This document shows, piece after piece, positions 8,261 through 14,698 of a stretch of 27,328 nt of DNA. Below the pieces are notes generated by a model that was not told the origin of the DNA, made no database searches, and saw only the letters and a list, made by a program, of their open reading frames with translations. Positions within the stretch are counted from its first letter, which is position 1, and each line of letters starts with the position of its first letter. Source of the stretch: an uncultured Burkholderiaceae bacterium (GTDB taxonomy: Bacteria > Pseudomonadota > Gammaproteobacteria > Burkholderiales > Burkholderiaceae); contig CALMPB010000371.1 in the NCBI GenBank assembly GCA_937871985.1, positions 1 to 27,328 on the forward strand, written 5' to 3'. A program made the translations under genes and the position numbers.

Positions 8261-8686
8261 ATGGACAAGTTATCGCCCTCCCGCCGCAGTTCCAACATGC
8301 GCGCGATCCGTTCGAAGGATACCAAACCAGAATTGGCCGTGCGAACTGCGCTGCGCGGGGAGGGGCTGACGGGTTACAGGCTGCACAGGAAGGATTTGCC
8401 TGGCCGGCCCGACATAGCCTTCATAGGCCGGCGTAAGGCGATCTTCGTGCATGGCTGTTTTTGGCATGGCCACGATTGCCGGGAGGGGGTGAGGCAACCA
8501 CGCTCCAAGCAAGATTATTGGCTTCCAAAGATTGCCGGCAACCGGGCGCGTGACGAACGGCATGTTGCGGCGCTCGCCGCTCTTGGCTGGGATGTTCTGG
8601 TGCTCTGGGACTGCGAGATCAAAGACGGTCAGCTAGCGCAACGCCTCTGGTCCTTCATGTTCGCCGAGCCAGGTCATAGGAGCTGA
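8261..8686 (+). CDS. vsr: Very short patch repair endonuclease Vsr
   Basis: This 141-aa enzyme nicks DNA 5' of the T in T:G mismatches that arise when 5-methylcytosine deaminates, so it limits the mutational cost of the adjacent C5 methyltransferase. Family hallmarks: SPSRRSSNMRAIRSKDTKPELAVR at the N-terminus, LPGRPDIAFIGRRKAIFVHGCFWHGHDC in the centre (catalytic Asp51 and His69/His71, zinc-binding Cys residues), then KIAGNRARDERHVAALAALGWDVLVLWDCEI. The length is close to that of E. coli Vsr. It follows the restriction gene by 37 bases in the same direction and so closes the R-M operon. Confidence 0.96.
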   Translation: MDKLSPSRRSSNMRAIRSKDTKPELAVRTALRGEGLTGYRLHRKDLPGRPDIAFIGRRKAIFVHGCFWHGHDCREGVRQPRSKQDYWLPKIAGNRARDERHVAALAALGWDVLVLWDCEIKDGQLAQRLWSFMFAEPGHRS

Positions 8687-9031
8687 CGCTCCTTACGGTA
8701 CGGCATCTCGAATCGGTGGTTTCAAGCTGGCGATCGGCAGTCTTTGGGACTCGAACTTTCCCTGCAAAAAACCTAGAGGGTATCGGTGGAGGTATCGAAT
8801 TAGAAACATCAAAGATAATAGCGTAAATACAACTACTTGCCGGTGATTTCGAGTCCTCTTCTGTCCATAGACGTCTACCAACGTCCGCGATCGTCTAGCT
8901 GGTTTACGCATCGTCGCTCTACAAACGAGGATCAATCCCACGTTGCCTCGTAGGGCCCGTGCATTTGCGCAGCTCGAACCGCGGCAATCAGATTTCGTTT
9001 CGCCGCCTCGGGCCAATGGTTATCAAAACGC
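8687..9031. other. 345-base gene-free stretch with a possible attachment-site scar
   Basis: No convincing gene is visible. The stretch is less GC-rich than its surroundings in parts (for example 8765-8835). It contains TTCGAGTCC at 8849-8857, resembling a tRNA T-arm end, followed by GTCCATAGACGTCTACC and an ACGTCY-N4-RCGTCC block. Such blocks often flank integration sites of P4-type integrases next to tRNA 3' ends. No complete tRNA or integrase is present. Confidence 0.3.
8871..8905 (+). repeat. ACGTCY-N4-RCGTCC...GCTGGTTT block, left copy
   Basis: ACGTCT, four bases, ACGTCC, eleven bases, then GCTGGTTT. A similar block with the same order and orientation is at 18357-18388. The two bracket the HNH, RNA-repair and AbiE genes. 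The match was found by eye and is imperfect, so common origin is uncertain. Confidence 0.25.
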
Positions 9032-9931
9032 ATGGCTTTCGGCGTCTTCATCCACCGATCTGATTCGATCTACGACGACACACCGGCCGAACGATATCAG
9101 TTTCCCCGACAGTATCTGGAGCGAGCGCGCGCCTGCGTGGGAGACTGGATCGTCTACTACGAACCCCGCAAGGTGCTTGGCACGAAGGGCTACTACGCTG
9201 TCGCCAAGGTCGAGCGCGTTGTTCCCGATCCATCAGCCTCCGATATGTACCTCGCGCTGATCCAGCCCGGCAGTTATCTGGACTTCGCGAACCCGGTCCC
9301 ATTTGCTGATGAGAGCGGCCCGATTGAACGCGGGGTCCTGAACGATGCGGGACGTATATCCGGGCGCGCACAAGCCGCCGTGCGAGGGTTGTCGCCAAGT
9401 GACTTCAACCGGATCGTCGAGGCGGGCTTGGCCGACGACAATCCACTGCTGCCGCGAACTGGCACCGTGATCACTGACTACACTTTGCACGAAGAGCGCG
9501 CACCCTTCGTCTTTGAAGAGACGCGGGAGCGGGTTGCTGCGCTCGTGTCGCGGGTTGTTCGCGACCGCGTCTTCCGCAGGATCGTCCTACGGGCTTATGA
9601 CGAACGCTGTGCCGTCACAGGGCTGAAGCTCATCAACGGTGGCGGGAGAGCCGAAGTCGAGGCGGCACACATTCGTCCGGTCGAGGCAAATGGCCCCGAC
9701 ATTGTCAGCAATGGCCTTGCACTGTCCGGAACCGCCCATTGGATGTTCGATCGCGGGCTGATCGGACTTGACGACGACCTCCAGATCCTAGTGTCGCGAC
9801 AGGCGAACGATCAGGACGGTATCCGCGGCGTCATCAACAAGGGCGGTCGCCTACTGATACCGCCGCGAGAGGCCGATCGCCCTCACCCGCAATTCGTCAG
9901 GTGGCACCGGGAGAACTGCTTCAAACATTGA
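9032..9931 (+). CDS. HNH endonuclease with N-terminal recognition-like domain
   Basis: A 299-aa protein. The C-terminal half is an HNH nuclease of the HNH_2 type: YDERCAVTG (Cys193), EVEAAHIRPVEANGPDIVSNGLALSGTAHWMFDRGLIGL, with His213 and His236 in the metal-binding and catalytic positions. The N-terminal 115 residues (GDWIVYYEPRKVLGTKGYYAVAKVERVVPDP) look like a compact beta domain reminiscent of PUA/EVE-like folds that read modified bases. That part is inference. Similar two-domain proteins act as modification-dependent nucleases. It stands alone between the R-M operon and the convergent rtcA, and there is no clear ribosome binding site ahead of the ATG. Confidence 0.85.
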   Translation: MAFGVFIHRSDSIYDDTPAERYQFPRQYLERARACVGDWIVYYEPRKVLGTKGYYAVAKVERVVPDPSASDMYLALIQPGSYLDFANPVPFADESGPIERGVLNDAGRISGRAQAAVRGLSPSDFNRIVEAGLADDNPLLPRTGTVITDYTLHEERAPFVFEETRERVAALVSRVVRDRVFRRIVLRAYDERCAVTGLKLINGGGRAEVEAAHIRPVEANGPDIVSNGLALSGTAHWMFDRGLIGLDDDLQILVSRQANDQDGIRGVINKGGRLLIPPREADRPHPQFVRWHRENCFKH

Positions 9932-9952
9932 AGCTGTGCTCCCGGTGCGCCA
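9901..9952. terminator. Long hairpin between convergent HNH gene and rtcA
   Basis: GTGGCACCGGGAG (9901-9913) pairs with CTCCCGGTGCGCCAC (9938-9952) except for a 2-base bulge. Inside it GCTTCAA (9918-9924) pairs with TTGAAGC (9928-9934). It covers the last codons of the HNH gene and lies just beyond the rtcA stop, so it could end both convergent transcripts. There is no T-tract on either side, so this is not a textbook intrinsic terminator. Confidence 0.5.
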
Positions 9953-9958
9953 CGCGAA

Positions 9959-10984
9959 TTACCGTGCGCCCGTTTTGCGGACGAGATGGCAGCCGTTCGT
10001 CTGCTGCTCGAACACCCAGCGCTGGCCGGTGAATCGCTCGATCACATCGCGCGCGGTCAGCGAATGCTGGCTCGGCTTCACCGTCGTGAAGCTGCCGCCA
10101 CCGGCGATGGCGAAAGGCAGCAACAACTGATCGGCCAGATAGGGGCCGGCAAAGGCATCGCTCGCCAGATAGCCGGCCATCCGGTGCGCCGAGGTCTTGG
10201 CGAGTGACTCCGCCGAGACGCCGAGCTTGCCGAAGCCACTGACCACTTCGGTGACGTGCTCGAACGCGGCCTCCAGTAGAAGGATCGTTCCCGGGCCCTG
10301 CTCGGCCGGCAGCTCGCGCACGGCGAACGCTTCCTCCGGCCACTCGGCCAGGAATTTTCGCGCCGTCTTGATCTCACGATCGGCGATATCGAACGGCAGG
10401 CCTGCAAACACCGCAGTCGCAGACCGCGAGAGCAGGGCACCACGCTCGAGGCGATCGATCTGTGCGAGGGGAGCCGGAGTGATATCCACCTCGATCCGAC
10501 CACCGCCGCGCGGGTAGAATCCGTGGCGTACGAGCCGCGCGGACACGCGCGGGCCCATCCGCTCGATGATCGGCACGAAGCTCTTCGCGATGAAGTCGAA
10601 CGGCGGCGCAAGCATGTTATGCGTGCCGCCCTCGAGCACCAGGCGCGACGGGGCACTTGCCAGTACGAGCGGCATAAGCACGGTCTGGAATACGAGACCC
10701 GTGCTCCCCGCGGTGCCGACGGCAAAATGATACTCGCCGGCCTCCACGCGGCCGGGTGCAAAGCTGATCTCCGACGACCCGACGGTCAGCCCTTCGCAGT
10801 GGGCGCCGCCAAGCCGGCACGCAGCTTCGATCGCGGTCACATGCTGGCGCATCAACCCCGGCTTGGAGCGTTTGCCGCGCACATTGGTGATGCGGAACGG
10901 CTGGCCGGTGACGAGCGACAGTGCGCACGCATTGCGTACAACCTGCCCGCCACCTTCACCTTCCGAACCGTCGATCTCAATCAT
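9959..10984 (-). CDS. rtcA: RNA 3'-terminal phosphate cyclase RtcA
   Basis: RtcA uses ATP to convert RNA 3'-phosphates to 2',3'-cyclic phosphates, through an adenylylated histidine. The 341-aa product matches E. coli RtcA in length. Signatures are IEIDGSEGEGGGQVVRNACALS at the N-terminus, RGKRSKPGLMRQHVTAIEAACRLGGA, EGGTHNMLAPPFDF, and the C-terminal SFTTVKPSQHSLTAR, whose His is the likely nucleotidylated residue. The start at 10984 matches the family N-terminus; the open frame continues upstream into rtcB without family similarity. It lies 38 bases after rtcB in the same direction and is the last gene of the RNA-repair operon. Confidence 0.96.
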   Translation of the reverse strand: MIEIDGSEGEGGGQVVRNACALSLVTGQPFRITNVRGKRSKPGLMRQHVTAIEAACRLGGAHCEGLTVGSSEISFAPGRVEAGEYHFAVGTAGSTGLVFQTVLMPLVLASAPSRLVLEGGTHNMLAPPFDFIAKSFVPIIERMGPRVSARLVRHGFYPRGGGRIEVDITPAPLAQIDRLERGALLSRSATAVFAGLPFDIADREIKTARKFLAEWPEEAFAVRELPAEQGPGTILLLEAAFEHVTEVVSGFGKLGVSAESLAKTSAHRMAGYLASDAFAGPYLADQLLLPFAIAGGGSFTTVKPSQHSLTARDVIERFTGQRWVFEQQTNGCHLVRKTGAR

Positions 10985-11022
10985 GGCATTTCTCTTTTGG
11001 GTGGCGGTGCGCGCCAAGAGCG

Positions 11023-12249
11023 CTAGCCCTTGACGCACACCACCTGCTTCAACGTGTGGACGATCTCGACCAGATCCGACTGCGCGGCCATCACGGCCTC
11101 GATCGGCTTGTAGGCCTTCGGCGTCTCGTCGATCACACCCTCGTCCTTGCGGCACTCGACGCCCGCCGTGTCGGCGATGTGCTCGTCGAGCGTCACCAGC
11201 TTCTTGGCGGCCGTCCGGCTCATCACCCGACCGGCACCGTGCGAGCAGCTGTCGAACGATTCCGGGTTGCCCAGCCCGCGCACGATGAACGATTTCGCGC
11301 CCATTGAGCCCGGGATGATGCCCATCACACCTTTGGCGGCGCGTACGGCGCCCTTGCGGGTGACCAAGACATTCTGGCCGAAATGGTTCTCGCGCTGGAC
11401 GTAGTTATGGTGGCAGTTGACCGCCTGCATCTCCGCGTCGAACGGCTTAGCAATGTGGCCCCGGAGCGCGCGGATGACGTTGGTCATCATCATGCGCCGG
11501 TTCAGCGCGGCAAAGTCCTGTGCCCAGCCGACCGCCTCGACATAGTCGTCGAAATGGTCGGTCCCTTCCGGGAAGTACGCCAGATCCTCATCGGGGAGGT
11601 TGATGTACCACTTGCGCATATCCTGCTTGGCCAGTTCGATGAAGAAGGTGCCGATCGCATTGCCCACGCCACGCGAACCGGAGTGCAGCATCACCCACAC
11701 CCGCTGCTCCTCATCGAGGCACAGCTCGATGAAATGGTTGCCGGTGCCAAGCGTGCCCAGGTGCACGAGATTGTTCGTGTTCTTGAGCCGCGGGTGCTTG
11801 TCGGTCAGTCGCTCGAAGCGCTCGGCGAGCGTCGCCCACGCCTCGACGATCGCCGGCGGCGGGCTGCCCCACGAACCGTGATCTCGCTGACCGCGACCGA
11901 CCGAACGGCCGTGCGGCACAGCCTGCTCGATCGCCGAACGAATGGCTTCCAGGTTATCCGGAAGATCGCTGGCCACGAGCGAGGTACGCGCCGCCATCAT
12001 GCCGCAGCCGATATCGACACCGACCGCCGCCGGAATCACCGCACCCTTGGTCGGGATCACCGAACCCACGGTTGCGCCGATGCCGACATGAACGTCGGGC
12101 ATCGCAGCCACATGCTTGAACACGAACGGCATCTGCGCAGCCCGCATGAGCTGGGCGCGCGCGCCATCCTCGACCGACACGCCGCGGGTCCACATCTTGA
12201 TCGGCACGCCGCCCTCGACGTGCTGGTAGTCGAACATTGCTTCGGTCAT
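11023..12249 (-). CDS. rtcB: tRNA-splicing/RNA-repair ligase RtcB
   Basis: RtcB is a Mn2+/GTP-dependent ligase joining RNA 2',3'-cyclic phosphate or 3'-phosphate ends to 5'-OH ends. The 408-aa product has the same length as E. coli RtcB. Visible active-site elements: GVDIGCGM with Cys82, NNLVHLGTLGTGNHFIEL, LHSGSRGVGN, HNYVQRENH and SHGAGRVMSR, whose His is the guanylylated residue in the family. The ATG at 12249 follows GGGAGG at a good distance; an upstream frame extension crosses the Y-RNA array and has no family similarity. It lies 26 bases after the last Y-RNA-like element, so its mRNA leader begins at or within that RNA. Confidence 0.97.
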   Translation of the reverse strand: MTEAMFDYQHVEGGVPIKMWTRGVSVEDGARAQLMRAAQMPFVFKHVAAMPDVHVGIGATVGSVIPTKGAVIPAAVGVDIGCGMMAARTSLVASDLPDNLEAIRSAIEQAVPHGRSVGRGQRDHGSWGSPPPAIVEAWATLAERFERLTDKHPRLKNTNNLVHLGTLGTGNHFIELCLDEEQRVWVMLHSGSRGVGNAIGTFFIELAKQDMRKWYINLPDEDLAYFPEGTDHFDDYVEAVGWAQDFAALNRRMMMTNVIRALRGHIAKPFDAEMQAVNCHHNYVQRENHFGQNVLVTRKGAVRAAKGVMGIIPGSMGAKSFIVRGLGNPESFDSCSHGAGRVMSRTAAKKLVTLDEHIADTAGVECRKDEGVIDETPKAYKPIEAVMAAQSDLVEIVHTLKQVVCVKG

Positions 12250-12275
12250 CGCGACCTCCCTTGCTTCATCATGGT

Positions 12276-12400
12276 GCCGGCGACGAGACGTGGCGAGACA
12301 TTTCCCTGAGCTATCCGGTTTCCCGGAGGCGGAGTTGGACCGCCGACCTCCTGCCTTGCGGCAGGCGCTCTGACCTGTAGTCCCGCCGGCATTCGCCGGC
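12276..12400 (-). ncRNA. Y-RNA-like element 5 (D-loop-permuted tRNA module)
   Basis: The ends GCCGGCGA and TCGCCGGC are perfectly complementary. After the shared AAUGCC comes GGCGGGAC, pairing with GUCUCGCC to make the second helix. The enclosed module reads as a tRNA opened in its D loop. In order it has GAGC (D stem 3' strand), CCUGCC-GCAA-GGCAGG (anticodon-like arm with a GNRA cap), AGGUC, a T arm GGCGG-UCCAACU-CCGCC, a capped acceptor UCCGG-GAAA-CCGGA, UA, and GCUC (D stem 5' strand). The T loop departs from the usual UUCRANY. This is the element nearest rtcB. Confidence 0.8.
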
Positions 12401-12412
12401 TTTCGGTGCGGT

Positions 12413-12516
12413 GCTGGCGACGAGGTTAGGTGAGACATCCCGGATCACTCCGGGGCGGATTCGAACCGCTCGGCCTTTCGGCCTTTCCCGATGTAGTCTC
12501 ACCGGCATTCGCCAGC
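12413..12516 (-). ncRNA. Y-RNA-like element 4 (minimal, no D arm)
   Basis: The shortest unit, 104 nt. The ends GCUGGCGA and UCGCCAGC pair perfectly, and GGUGAGAC pairs perfectly with GUCUCACC in the second helix. The module contains GGCC-GAAA-GGCC, a T-arm-like GCGG-UUCGAAU-CCGC, and an acceptor-like CCCGGA-GUGA-UCCGGG capped by a GNRA tetraloop. It then returns directly to the second helix with no D arm, so a full tRNA-like elbow seems impossible. Confidence 0.78.
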
Positions 12517-12527
12517 TTCAATTCGGT

Positions 12528-12660
12528 TCGTGACGACCAGGTGTTTGACAGACGTTCCTGCTCTACCAACTGAGCTACGGGTCCATGGCAGACCCGGCGG
12601 GGCTCGAACCCGCGACACGGCGATTATAAGTCGATGTAGTCCATCAGGCATTCGTCACGA
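12528..12660 (-). ncRNA. Y-RNA-like element 3 (permuted tRNA with internal CCA)
   Basis: The ends UCGUGACGA and UCGUCACGA pair perfectly. GAUGGAC pairs with GUCUGUC through wobbles. Inside are a 7-base-loop hairpin CGA-CUUAUAA-UCG like an anticodon arm (UAU), a T arm GCGGG-UUCGAGC-CCCGC, an acceptor stem CGGGUCU/GGACCCG whose strands are joined by GCCAU, and a complete D arm GCUC-AGUUGGUA-GAGC. The joining bases read as a discriminator G plus CCA plus one base. It looks like a tRNA circularly permuted through its 3' CCA end. Confidence 0.82.
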
Positions 12661-12670
12661 TAATCTCGGC

Positions 12671-12793
12671 CACGGCGACGAGGTGGTCGTGAAACAGCTT
12701 CATGCTCTATCCAACTGAGCTACGAACTTGCGCCCGGGCGGAGTCGAACCGCCGACCCTGAAGTCCGATGTAGTTCCACTGGCATTCGCCGTG
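12671..12793 (-). ncRNA. Y-RNA-like element 2 (anticodon-permuted tRNA module)
   Basis: The ends CACGGCGA and UCGCCGUG pair perfectly, and GUGGAAC pairs with GUUUCAC. The module is a near-complete tRNA opened at the anticodon loop. It has CUUCA (anticodon stem 3' strand), GGGUC, a T arm GGCGG-UUCGACU-CCGCC, an acceptor CGGGC-GCAA-GUUCG with GNRA cap, UA, a D arm GCUC-AGUUGGAUA-GAGC, A, and UGAAG, which pairs with CUUCA. The D loop keeps the GG and the T loop keeps UUC, as needed for a tRNA-like elbow. The D and T arms are close to alphaproteobacterial tRNA-Arg. Confidence 0.85.
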
Positions 12794-12803
12794 ATGAGGT
12801 TGG

Positions 12804-12960
12804 GTCGTGGCGACAAGGAGCGGCGAGACGGCGGTCCTTAAGCTACGTTCCGGCGGCGGGATTCGAACCCGCATCTCCCGTTCGGCCTTGCGGCTTTCCG
12901 AGCGCTTTACTCGTCGGACCTGTCTGTGGAGGATGTAGTCCCACCAGCATTCGCCACGAC
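12804..12960 (-). ncRNA. Y-RNA-like element 1 (first of the array)
   Basis: It starts 7 nt after the rsr stop and is the longest unit (157 nt). The ends GUCGUGGCGA and UCGCCACGAC form 10 perfect pairs, and GGUGGGAC pairs with GUCUCGCC. The module has an outer helix GGUCC/GGACC, then AAGC/GCUU as a D-like stem, a larger arm with a CC-GCAA-GG tip where the anticodon arm would be, a T arm GCGGG-UUCGAAU-CCCGC, and a much reduced acceptor-like turn. It therefore seems opened in the D loop, as in element 5. Confidence 0.8.
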
Positions 12961-12967
12961 CCAATTC

Positions 12968-14515
12968 CTATACTTCAATCTCCTTGATGATCTCGACCCA
13001 GTCCCGCGTCTCGCCAGTGGCGAAGCGCGCGATTGTGTCGAATACGGCGTCGGAAAAACCCCCGACATTCAGGATGTCCGCCCGGCTCTGCGCCTGCGTG
13101 GTCCCGTACGGCTGGATGTCGACGCAGACGAGCTTCGCCCCCGGATTGCGGGTTTTCAGCTTGTTCCACTCCTGCATCGTGGCCGTCGAGCCGCGCCGGC
13201 TGGCATCGACCCAGGACTCGTTGTCCGAGACGATGACGACCAGATCGACCTTGGCACGTTCCGCGTTCAGCATCGCCAGCGGTGCCGAGACATTGGTCCC
13301 GCCACCCCCGACCGCCGCCAGCTTCGCCGCATTCACGGCGACCCGGGCATTGGCCTCGAGCTTCAGCTTCACGACCGCCTGTTCGAACGGCAGCACGCGC
13401 GCCTCACGGTTGGTCCGCAACATTGCCGCCGCGACCAAAGCCGCAACATCGATGCAGCGTACCTTCGACGAAGCACCCTTGCGGTACCCCGTCGCCGGCG
13501 AGCTCATCGACCCCGATACGTCAGGGCAGACGACGATCCGGCCCGGCACCGAAGGCACTCGCGCGACCGACTGCTCGAGCGCATCCTCCAGCGCCGCCTG
13601 GACCTTGAGCGGCACGCCGTCGCCGGCCTGACCCAATGCTACCATCAACTGGTAGGGCATCGGCCGGACCTTCGCGATCGCGTTCGCATCGGCCAGCCGT
13701 GCGGCCACTGCCTCGGTAACTCCCGCCACGTCGAACGCGCCCTTACGGGCCAACGTGTTGAGGTTCATCCGCAGCGCCTGCCACCCGATCCGCGTCGACA
13801 GCCCCGCCCAATCCTCCGCGGTCAGCGGAAAGGCGGTGAGCCACTCGAACGGCACCGGCGGCAGCGGCAGCGACCGATCGGCCTTCCACGCCTCGAAAGC
13901 GGCGATCTCGGCGGGCAGCTCAGCGACGTCGTAAGGACGTCCGATCAGCCAGCCATAGAAAGCCTTGCGCGCCGCATCGGCGGGCCTGGGGTGAACCATA
14001 CGGACCACGTCCGCCAGGCTCGGATCCTTGCCCGTCGCCGCTGCCATCAGCTGCGGCATCGACGCCTGCTCCAGCCAGCGCTGGACCAGCCGCTTCGGCC
14101 GCGAGCCAAGCGACGTCCGCCCGACCTGGCCCGAGCGCATGATCTGCACGAAATTGCGCAGCATGCGGCCGTTATCGATCACACGGTTGAACACCGGGAC
14201 CGCAACGTCAGGGTCGGCGACCGTGAGATATGCGGCGAGCAACGCCGGCATATCCTTCATCGCGCCCGAGCGCCGAGCGTAGATCGCGGCTTGCGCCACG
14301 AAATACGGATCGACCGCCTTGGCTGCTTCGAGCACGCCGGCAAGCTGCGTCTCCGCAACGCCATAGAAATTATCGGCCAGCGTGCCGGTCGCCGCGAGCT
14401 GGGCGAGCTTCGCCTCCGGCCCATAGGCATAGGCCGGCGCGCCTTCGCAGTTCACGGTGTCGGTACGCGGCAGCAACTTGGCCACGGCCGAAGCAAAAAG
14501 TCCCTTGTTGGCCAT
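12968..14515 (-). CDS. rsr: Rsr, bacterial Ro60 orthologue (TROVE + vWA domains)
   Basis: This 515-aa protein is the Ro60-related RNA-binding protein Rsr. The TROVE domain (about residues 20-320) is the HEAT-repeat ring that binds Y RNAs and single-stranded RNA ends; it shows NFYGVAETQLAGVLEAAKAVDPYFVAQAAIYARR and MLRNFVQIMRSGQVGRTSLGSRPKRLV. The C-terminal vWA-like domain carries a MIDAS: D332-V-S-G-S336 in VVCPDVSGSMSS, a later GGGGTNVSAPL, and VIVSDNESW. Length agrees with Ro60 proteins. GGAGG lies 8 to 12 bases before the ATG, only a few bases after the CCA of the tRNA-like element. Five Y-RNA-like elements follow directly, as expected for its ligands. Confidence 0.95.
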   Translation of the reverse strand: MANKGLFASAVAKLLPRTDTVNCEGAPAYAYGPEAKLAQLAATGTLADNFYGVAETQLAGVLEAAKAVDPYFVAQAAIYARRSGAMKDMPALLAAYLTVADPDVAVPVFNRVIDNGRMLRNFVQIMRSGQVGRTSLGSRPKRLVQRWLEQASMPQLMAAATGKDPSLADVVRMVHPRPADAARKAFYGWLIGRPYDVAELPAEIAAFEAWKADRSLPLPPVPFEWLTAFPLTAEDWAGLSTRIGWQALRMNLNTLARKGAFDVAGVTEAVAARLADANAIAKVRPMPYQLMVALGQAGDGVPLKVQAALEDALEQSVARVPSVPGRIVVCPDVSGSMSSPATGYRKGASSKVRCIDVAALVAAAMLRTNREARVLPFEQAVVKLKLEANARVAVNAAKLAAVGGGGTNVSAPLAMLNAERAKVDLVVIVSDNESWVDASRRGSTATMQEWNKLKTRNPGAKLVCVDIQPYGTTQAQSRADILNVGGFSDAVFDTIARFATGETRDWVEIIKEIEV

Positions 14516-14530
14516 CGTCCAACCTCCAAC

Positions 14531-14609
14531 TGGTCAGGGCGGCAGGATTTGAACCTGCGGCCTCCCGCTCCCAAGGCAGGCGCTCTCACGCAGACTGAGC
14601 TACGCCCTG
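14531..14609 (-). tRNA. tRNA-Pro(UGG)-like element with encoded CCA in the rsr leader
   Basis: A cloverleaf can be drawn fully. Acceptor CAGGGCG/CGCCCUG is perfect, with C1-G72 as in bacterial tRNA-Pro. D stem is GCUC/GAGC, anticodon arm CCUGC-CUUGGGA-GCGGG (anticodon UGG), variable AGGCC, T arm GCAGG-UUCAAAU-CCUGC, discriminator A, and encoded CCA at 14533-14531. The D loop (AGUCUGCGUGA) has C where G19 should be, which would break the usual G19-C56 elbow pair. It lies between the sigma-54 promoter and rsr, so it is probably cotranscribed. It could be a tRNA mimic or decoy, a decayed tRNA gene, or less likely a working tRNA. Confidence 0.7.
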
Positions 14610-14619
14610 TGAATTCCTT

Positions 14620-14647
14620 GGGGCGGCCGGCCCATTCCGACCGCCCC
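14620..14647 (-). other. GC-rich hairpin in the rsr operon leader
   Basis: GGGGCGG and CCGCCCC form a 7-bp stem around a 14-base loop. It is located between the predicted sigma-54 start (about 14687) and the tRNA-Pro-like element. It could be an RNA stability or processing element, or simply part of the leader; no T-tract follows, so an ordinary terminator is unlikely. Confidence 0.4.
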
Positions 14648-14698
14648 GGCTCCGCTGTGTCGGAAGAGTAATCCGCCTCGACCGACGTCAGAACTAGA

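Noticed and set aside
8693..9016. 107-aa minus-strand gene in the 8.7-9.0 kb gap
   Set aside because: The composition looks random, there is no domain, and no ribosome binding site is seen before its start.
11023..12438. RtcB starting at the upstream end of its open frame
   Set aside because: The added 63 residues would be encoded by the Y-RNA-like elements and lack family similarity; the ATG at 12249 has a good ribosome site and gives the exact family length.
12276..12960. Broken or ordinary tRNA genes between rsr and rtcB
   Set aside because: T and D arms are present but in permuted order, the anticodon loops are absent or capped, and every unit is enclosed by the same complementary ends and conserved strand. 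Y-RNA-like elements explain this; decayed tRNAs do not.
12276..12960. CRISPR array or simple tandem repeat, because of the recurring GATGTAGTC...GCATTCGCC blocks on the plus strand
   Set aside because: Unit lengths vary from 104 to 157, the segments between blocks are structured RNAs rather than spacers, and no cas genes are present.
12926..14671. Long plus-strand open frame opposite rsr
   Set aside because: It is an antisense shadow of rsr, which has clear TROVE and vWA motifs; the translated product is Arg/His-rich and featureless.
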